Of a DNA stretch of 38,725 nt, positions 33,960 through 38,725 are shown one piece after another; position 1 is the first letter of the stretch; each line of letters starts with the position of its first letter. The position numbers and the translations under genes were made by a program. This DNA comes from Pseudanabaena sp. BC1403 (GTDB lineage: Bacteria; Cyanobacteriota; Cyanobacteriia; Pseudanabaenales; Pseudanabaenaceae): NCBI RefSeq assembly GCF_002914585.1, contig NZ_PDDM01000036.1, positions 1-38,725 of the forward strand, in the 5' to 3' direction. Under the pieces are notes generated by a model that ran no database searches, had not been told where the DNA came from, and saw only the letters and a program-made list of their open reading frames with translations.

Positions 33960-35060
33960 GTGATTGATACTCGTCTCGATCTTTACCCTGCCTCTACAGT
34001 TCCTCATGGTTGGCCAGGACTGATATGTCGCTATGCGGATTATTTGCCAGTTACTGACCAGACCCCGATCGTAACTTTGCATGAAGGCAATACCCCCCTT
34101 ATTCCTGCGATCGCTCTAAGCCAGAGGCTCGGACGCAATATCAAAGTCTTGCTCAAATATGACGGGCTTAACCCTACTGGCAGCTTTAAAGATCGTGGCA
34201 TGACCATGGCAATCTCTAAAGCCAAGGAGGCTGGTTCGACAGCAGTAATTTGTGCAAGTACAGGTAATACATCGGCGGCAGCAGCTGCCTATGCTAAGCG
34301 TGGGGGATTGAAGGCTTTCGTATTAATTCCTGACGGCAAAATTGCCCTCGGCAAATTGAGTCAAGCTCTAATTTATGGTGCAGAAGTAATTGCGATCGAT
34401 GGCAACTTTGACCAAGCCTTAGAAATCGTGCGGGAAATGTCTGAGAAATTCCCGATTACTCTAGTTAATTCTGTCAATCCTTATCGTCTAGAAGGACAAA
34501 AAACGGCTGCCTTTGAACTGGTGGAAGCGATCGGTGATGCTCCTGATTGGCTCTGTATTCCCATGGGAAATGCAGGAAATATCACCGCCTATTGGATGGG
34601 ATTTTCGCAGTACCATGCATTAGGGAAGTCTACGAAGTTGCCTCGCATGATGGGCTTTCAAGCGGCTGGTTCCGCACCGTTAGTGACGGGCAAAATTTTT
34701 GATCAACCTGAAACGATCGCTACTGCGATCAGAATTGGTAATCCTGCCAACTGGGCAAAAGCTCTCAGGGTAAGGGAAGAAAGCGACGGTGCTTTTAATA
34801 GTGTCACTGATGTTGAGATTTTGTCAGCCTACAAGTTCTTAGCAGGTGAAGAGGGTGTATTCTGTGAACCTGCAAGTGCAGCTTCGGTCGCTGGTTTGCT
34901 GAAAGTTAGTGATCAAATTCCTTCAGGAGCAACAATTGTCTGTGTCTTAACAGGCAATGGCATAAAAGATCCTGACACTGCGATCGCTTGCGCCGAATCT
35001 AAATTACACAAAGGCATCGCGCCAGATATTACGAGTGTTGCAAAAGTAATGGGCTTTTAA
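33960..35060 (+). CDS. thrC: Threonine synthase
   Basis: ThrC makes threonine from O-phosphohomoserine using pyridoxal phosphate. The PLP lysine is Lys77 in [11 protein letters not shown]. The substrate-binding [18 protein letters not shown] block follows (about 100-115), and the cofactor-binding Gly-rich PMGNAGNI is at ~196-203. At 366 residues it is the short bacterial form without the plant N-terminal SAM domain. The start is GTG 33960, which preserves the conserved N-terminal WPGLICRY region. A terminator directly follows its stop. Confidence 0.96.
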   Translation: MIDTRLDLYPASTVPHGWPGLICRYADYLPVTDQTPIVTLHEGNTPLIPAIALSQRLGRNIKVLLKYDGLNPTGSFKDRGMTMAISKAKEAGSTAVICASTGNTSAAAAAYAKRGGLKAFVLIPDGKIALGKLSQALIYGAEVIAIDGNFDQALEIVREMSEKFPITLVNSVNPYRLEGQKTAAFELVEAIGDAPDWLCIPMGNAGNITAYWMGFSQYHALGKSTKLPRMMGFQAAGSAPLVTGKIFDQPETIATAIRIGNPANWAKALRVREESDGAFNSVTDVEILSAYKFLAGEEGVFCEPASAASVAGLLKVSDQIPSGATIVCVLTGNGIKDPDTAIACAESKLHKGIAPDITSVAKVMGF

Positions 35061-35091
35061 AAAAAGAACCTCCCAACGGGAGGTTCTTTTT
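35061..35091. terminator. Bidirectional terminator between thrC and the Uma2 gene
   Basis: AAAAAGAACCTCCC (35061-35074) pairs with GGGAGGTTCTTTTT (35078-35091) around an AAC loop. It begins right after the thrC stop and overlaps the stop of the facing gene by two bases. Confidence 0.9.
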
Positions 35092-35707
35092 ATTGCAATG
35101 TTTTGAGTACTGCTGACATATCGCCATTTAGGATTGCGGTTACGTTGAGCCTTAAGCCCTCAAATTCGCGACTATGCATAATTCCAGCATCATCGGGAGC
35201 TAACTCCACGTATTTATCATTTTCTAAAATAAACCAATCGATCGCTTGATCCAATGTCCGCCAGACAATGTACTCTTTTACCCCATTACGTTCATAAGCA
35301 CGTTTTTTAGCGTGCAAATCATAGGAAACAGTACTCGCGGCAATTTCGACAATTAATTCAGGTGAACCTGTAATATAGCCATCCTCATCGACTTGAGCAT
35401 TACCACCTAGCCGAAATAAGACTGCATCTGGTTGCGGTTCGTTATCAGCATCAAGGCGAACTGTCGGCTCTATACCAACTTTTAATCCAGTCATCATTGC
35501 TTGGTATGCAATCAACCAACCAATGATTCGACCATGTGGTTCTGCATGGGGAGTAAAACGTAGGGGAGATGCCACGTAAACAAGTCCTTCGATTAGTTCT
35601 GCTTTTTTGATACTTGAGGCTGTATAACGCCGTTCAAATTCAACACGATCTAAGCGATCGCCATTTTCGAGAATAGTTAATGTTGCCGCAGAATTAGCAA
35701 TAACCAT
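35090..35707 (-). CDS. Uma2-family putative nuclease (DUF820)
   Basis: This 205-residue protein has the PD-(D/E)xK-type core of the Uma2 family, which is greatly expanded in cyanobacteria. It shows Glu80 before a strand, Pro93-Asp94 in QPDAVLF, Glu117/Glu121 in PELIVEIAAS and Lys134/Lys135 in HAKKRAYERNGVKEYIVW. Cytoplasmic and probably DNA-binding, but no biochemical role is established. It starts six bases after hisD on the same strand, so it may ride on the hisD transcript. A truncated relative lies at the right end of the window. Confidence 0.87.
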   Translation of the reverse strand: MVIANSAATLTILENGDRLDRVEFERRYTASSIKKAELIEGLVYVASPLRFTPHAEPHGRIIGWLIAYQAMMTGLKVGIEPTVRLDADNEPQPDAVLFRLGGNAQVDEDGYITGSPELIVEIAASTVSYDLHAKKRAYERNGVKEYIVWRTLDQAIDWFILENDKYVELAPDDAGIMHSREFEGLRLNVTAILNGDMSAVLKTLQ

Positions 35708-35713
35708 AGCTAA

Positions 35714-37012
35714 CTAAAGATCTTGTAGTCGTAATCTTACCGAATCACCGTGGGATGGTAAGCCTTCAGCTTCGGTGAGTAGGGCGATCGCACCTGAAAC
35801 TTCTTTCAAGGCTTCAGGACTGTACTGAATCAAACTGGAATGCTTGAGGAAAGTCTCGACCCCCAGCGCCGATGAATAACGCGCCCCACCACAGGTTGGC
35901 AAAGTATGATTTGGTCCCGCTAGATAGTCACCCACGGCTTCAGGTGTGGCATGTCCGATGAAAATTGCCCCCGCGTGACGGATTTGATCAACTAGCTGCC
36001 AAGGTTCTTCGACTTCGAGTTCCAGATGTTCGGGCGCAAATTGATTGGATAGCTCGGCGGCGGTTTTGAGGCTATCGACAACGACAATTAAGCCATAATG
36101 AGCGATCGCTTTCTCAGTCATCAAGCGACGTGGATGACTTTCTAACATGCGATTCACTTCTTCGCAAACACGATTAGCAAGGCGAGAATCATTGGTAAGT
36201 AGAATCGAAGCTGCCATCTGGTCATGTTCGGCTTGAGCTAGCATATCTGCCGCTACATAAGTAGGATTAGCACTAGCATCGGCAATAATTAAAACTTCAG
36301 ATGGCCCTGCGATCGAGTCGATCCCTACCCTTCCAAATACCTGTTTCTTGGCAAGAGTGACATAGATATTCCCTGGGCCTGTGATCATATCGACCTTGGG
36401 GATAGTTTCAGTGCCATAAGCCAAAGCTGCGATCGCCTGCGCTCCACCCACACGATAAATTTCTTCTACCCCCGCCACCTGAGCTGCTACTAAAATCGCA
36501 GGATTGATCGTGCGTTCTTGTCCAGGCGGCGTAACCATCACAATCTTTTTCACGCCTGCTACTTTTGCAGGTACGGCATTCATCAAAACAGTACTTGGAT
36601 AGGCTGCTTTTCCCCCAGGAATATAAATACCAGCCGAGTCAACAGGTGTATAGCGCTTGCCCAACACTACGTCTTTATCGCCAAAGTGCACCCAGCTCTG
36701 TGGTACACGCATTTTGTGAAATTCTTCGATACGCTGATGCGCTAATTCGATTGCTTTCAGCAGCCCGCCTTTGACTTGCTGATAAGCAGCATCAAGTTCT
36801 GATCCACTTACACGCAGTTCAGCCGCCGTAAAGTCTTGTCCGTCAAACTCAGAGGTGTAATGCAAAAGGGCGCTATCGCCTTTGCGTCTAATCGTTTGAA
36901 TGATTTCGGTGACGGTGGCTTCTTTATGGATCATCTGATCGTCATAGATGCGATCGCAAATCCGCTTGATTTCGGATTCTGCTTCAGTTCTCTGGGTGAC
37001 AATTCGTAGCAT
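35714..37012 (-). CDS. hisD: Histidinol dehydrogenase
   Basis: HisD oxidises L-histidinol to histidine in two NAD-dependent steps, the end of histidine synthesis. The 432-residue length is standard. The signature region runs GIYIPGGKAAYPS (128-140), TGPGNIYVTLAK (211-222), GIDSIAGPSEVLIIAD (230-245) and LAQAEHD (258-264), where Gln260 and His263 are the expected zinc ligands. FAPEHLELE follows later. It stands alone from other his genes, as is usual in cyanobacteria, and is divergent from the cobD-like gene. Confidence 0.98.
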   Translation of the reverse strand: MLRIVTQRTEAESEIKRICDRIYDDQMIHKEATVTEIIQTIRRKGDSALLHYTSEFDGQDFTAAELRVSGSELDAAYQQVKGGLLKAIELAHQRIEEFHKMRVPQSWVHFGDKDVVLGKRYTPVDSAGIYIPGGKAAYPSTVLMNAVPAKVAGVKKIVMVTPPGQERTINPAILVAAQVAGVEEIYRVGGAQAIAALAYGTETIPKVDMITGPGNIYVTLAKKQVFGRVGIDSIAGPSEVLIIADASANPTYVAADMLAQAEHDQMAASILLTNDSRLANRVCEEVNRMLESHPRRLMTEKAIAHYGLIVVVDSLKTAAELSNQFAPEHLELEVEEPWQLVDQIRHAGAIFIGHATPEAVGDYLAGPNHTLPTCGGARYSSALGVETFLKHSSLIQYSPEALKEVSGAIALLTEAEGLPSHGDSVRLRLQDL

Positions 37013-37124
37013 AGATTGTGACGTAAGAAGCGATGATTAATCCTAGCTTAACCTGTATTCCTGTAAGTTGTGGGGATAAGCGGCGTAAATTAATAATGAA
37101 TTCAAAGCAACTAATATAAAACTT

Positions 37125-38219
37125 ATGCAAGTAACTGATCGCTCACGTCCAATGCATGGGGGAAATCGTCAATGGGCGGCGAGTTTTGCTGGTATTGCGC
37201 CAGAACAAATTTTAGATTTTTCGGCAAGTATTAACCCGCTTGGCCCACCAAAGTCTGCGATCGCGGCGATTCAATCGCACTTAACTGAGCTTAATCATTA
37301 TCCAGATCCTGAATACACATTACTCAGACAAGCTTTAGGAAAGTTTCACCAGCTATCGCCAGAATGGATTTTGGCAGGAAATGGTGTGGCGGAGCTATTA
37401 ACTTGGGTGGGGCGCGATCTTTCGCAACTATCGGCAACAGTTCTATTTACGCCAGCTTTTACCGATTATTATCGCGCTCTCAAAACTTTTGATTGTCAAG
37501 TAGAAAAGCATCCAATTCTATTTAATAATCAAGATTTAAATTTACAGGTAGAACTCCCACAAATCATCAATTCCCATACAAAAGGAATATTAATCAATAA
37601 TCCCCACAATCCTACTGGGTATTTATTTTCTAGGGATAGTCTTTTACCTTATCTAGAACAATTTGCTCTAGTAGTAATTGATGAAGCTTTTATGGATTTC
37701 CTTTCTCCAGAACAGCAGCAAAGTTTAATTGATTTAGTTCCATTGCATCCGAATTTAGTGATTTTGCGATCACTAACTAAATTTTATAGCTTGCCAGGGT
37801 TACGACTTGGCTATGCGATCACTCATCCAGATCGTTTACAGCGCTGGCAAGCATGGCGCGATCCTTGGTGTGTAAATGCTTTGGCGGTAGCAGCAGGAAT
37901 TGCTGTACTTGAAGATCATGAATTTCAACAGCAAACATGGACTTGGCTAGCAGTCGCAAGATCTCAACTATTTACAGGTTTATCGCAAATAACTGGTTTA
38001 AATCCCTTACCCAATGCTGCCAATTATCTATTAGTAAAAACAGAAATTGCAGGTTCCATTTTACAAAAGGAGCTATTGCAAAATGAGCAAATTCTCATTC
38101 GTGATTGTCTGAGTTTTCCTGAATTAGGCGATCGCTATTTTCGAGTTGCTATACGCCTAGAAATCGAAAACAAGCGATTAATAGAATCACTAAGTTGTCT
38201 ATCCTGTAAAATCAAGTAA
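37125..38219 (+). CDS. cobD: Threonine-phosphate decarboxylase-like aminotransferase (CobD/HisC family)
   Basis: This is a PLP-dependent class I/II aminotransferase-fold protein of 364 residues. The N-terminal RPMHGGN and DFSASINPLGPP (31-42) favour the cobalamin enzyme CobD over HisC. NNPHNPTG (158-165), Asp186 and Lys219 in SLTKFYSLPGLRLGY bind PLP. CobD makes the (R)-1-amino-2-propanol phosphate linker of cobalamin, but cyanobacteria make pseudocobalamin, so the annotation is by similarity. ATG 37125 is chosen. It is divergent from hisD. Confidence 0.88.
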   Translation: MQVTDRSRPMHGGNRQWAASFAGIAPEQILDFSASINPLGPPKSAIAAIQSHLTELNHYPDPEYTLLRQALGKFHQLSPEWILAGNGVAELLTWVGRDLSQLSATVLFTPAFTDYYRALKTFDCQVEKHPILFNNQDLNLQVELPQIINSHTKGILINNPHNPTGYLFSRDSLLPYLEQFALVVIDEAFMDFLSPEQQQSLIDLVPLHPNLVILRSLTKFYSLPGLRLGYAITHPDRLQRWQAWRDPWCVNALAVAAGIAVLEDHEFQQQTWTWLAVARSQLFTGLSQITGLNPLPNAANYLLVKTEIAGSILQKELLQNEQILIRDCLSFPELGDRYFRVAIRLEIENKRLIESLSCLSCKIK

Positions 38220-38235
38220 CCGAAATATTGTCAAA

Positions 38236-38263
38236 GTAGGGGCTATTCATGAATTGCCCCTAC
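38236..38263. repeat. Widespread cyanobacterial GGGGC-type palindrome
   Basis: GTAGGGGC and GCCCCTAC flank the centre TATTCATGAATT, forming a 28-base palindrome with one mismatched pair. Near-identical palindromes occur between genes in many filamentous cyanobacteria (knowledge from memory). It may end the cobD-like transcript. Confidence 0.75.
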
Positions 38264-38422
38264 GGTAGAATGAGACTAAGGATTTAGGTATATATTTCAG
38301 CTCAGCTTGGATCGCCCACGAAGGAATGCTTGCTGCTGTGGCTTTTCGCCCATGAATGAACTCTATCCTGCTCTCCAAATTCTAAAATCTCTTGGAAAGT
38401 TAAACTAATGGATAAGTTCATT

Positions 38423-38656
38423 CTACTTTCCCACTTTTAACCAGCCAAATACCTGATCTACAGTTAAATTTAATTCTGTTTCCAAAAAATTAGGTACAAG
38501 TAATTTCTGAGCAGCATTTATTTCACTATTGATTTCGATGGGTTGGCGATCGCGTTGAAATATTAACAGCGATCGCTCTTTAGGAAATAGTAACCATCCC
38601 ATCTCTGTGCCATGTTTGAGGCAATGCAAAATATTACTGCCCACATTCCGCTCTCA
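38423..38656 (-). pseudogene. C-terminal fragment of a Uma2-family gene
   Basis: The translated end reads ILHCLKHGTEMGWLLFPKER, and after a short gap LTVDQVFGWLKVGK. These are the final strands and helix of Uma2/DUF820 proteins. The catalytic N-terminal two-thirds is missing. An in-frame TGA sits at about 38656-38654, and the sequence further upstream shows no Uma2 similarity. The longest open frame begins with GTG 38644 (73 codons). It is most likely a decayed gene. Confidence 0.65.
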
Positions 38657-38725
38657 AAATAAGTAAAAAAACAATTAGGAATCAGGGAGAGGGAGAAGAT
38701 AATAGCGACGACAAGCGGAGGGAAA

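Overview
The window is cyanobacterial chromosome. The evidence is the abundance of HIP1 octamers (GCGATCGC), an ATP synthase operon carrying both the b and b' stalk subunits, the magnesium chelatase subunit ChlD, a type III glutamine synthetase with an NtcA-like promoter, a DASH cryptochrome and a Ycf36/CGLD27 protein. The gene content and the many short palindromic repeats suggest a Pseudanabaena-like filamentous cyanobacterium. That genus call is inference, because there is no rRNA in the window.

Layout. At 0.2-2.5 kb lies a giant pentapeptide-repeat protein. It converges on glnN (2.6-4.8 kb), which is divergent from an Hsp70-like ATPase gene (4.9-6.6 kb). A small secreted barrel-like protein gene (6.6-7.3 kb) faces the Hsp70 gene across a shared terminator. 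The 577-base gap at 7.3-7.9 kb is packed with long hairpins and precedes an unusual secreted S8-type peptidase. After a TPR-like secreted protein comes the ATP synthase operon atp1-a-c-b'-b-delta-alpha (10.6-15.6 kb). It ends at a 50-base perfect palindrome with no gamma gene. A two-gene restriction-modification module follows (15.7-17.4 kb).

The stretch from 17.5 to 21.4 kb is accessory in character. It holds a six-cysteine secreted protein, a DASH cryptochrome, three intergenic blocks of a roughly 63-base HIP1-containing repeat, a two-gene module with a retropepsin-like protease, and an orphan BrnA antitoxin preceded by an in-frame relic of its BrnT toxin. Housekeeping genes resume with chlD and a SpoIID-family gene (21.5-25.2 kb).

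The region 25.2-28.8 kb is a repeat-rich gap followed by queE-queD-queC and a sugar-porter-type MFS gene on the minus strand. QueD, QueE and QueC are the three steps from dihydroneopterin triphosphate to preQ0. The MFS gene overlaps queC by four bases. From 29 to 38 kb come ycf36, an NTF2-like gene overlapping folC, an S9 peptidase, a foldback MITE-like element, a small 2Fe-2S protein, thrC, a Uma2 gene after hisD, a cobD-like aminotransferase, and a truncated Uma2 fragment at the right edge.

The least-explained material is: the hairpin cluster at 7.5-7.75 kb and its dispersed relatives; the retropepsin/partner module; the decayed brnT-brnA locus; the MFS gene in the preQ0 operon; and the hairpin with a five-codon mini-ORF between the c and b' genes of ATP synthase.
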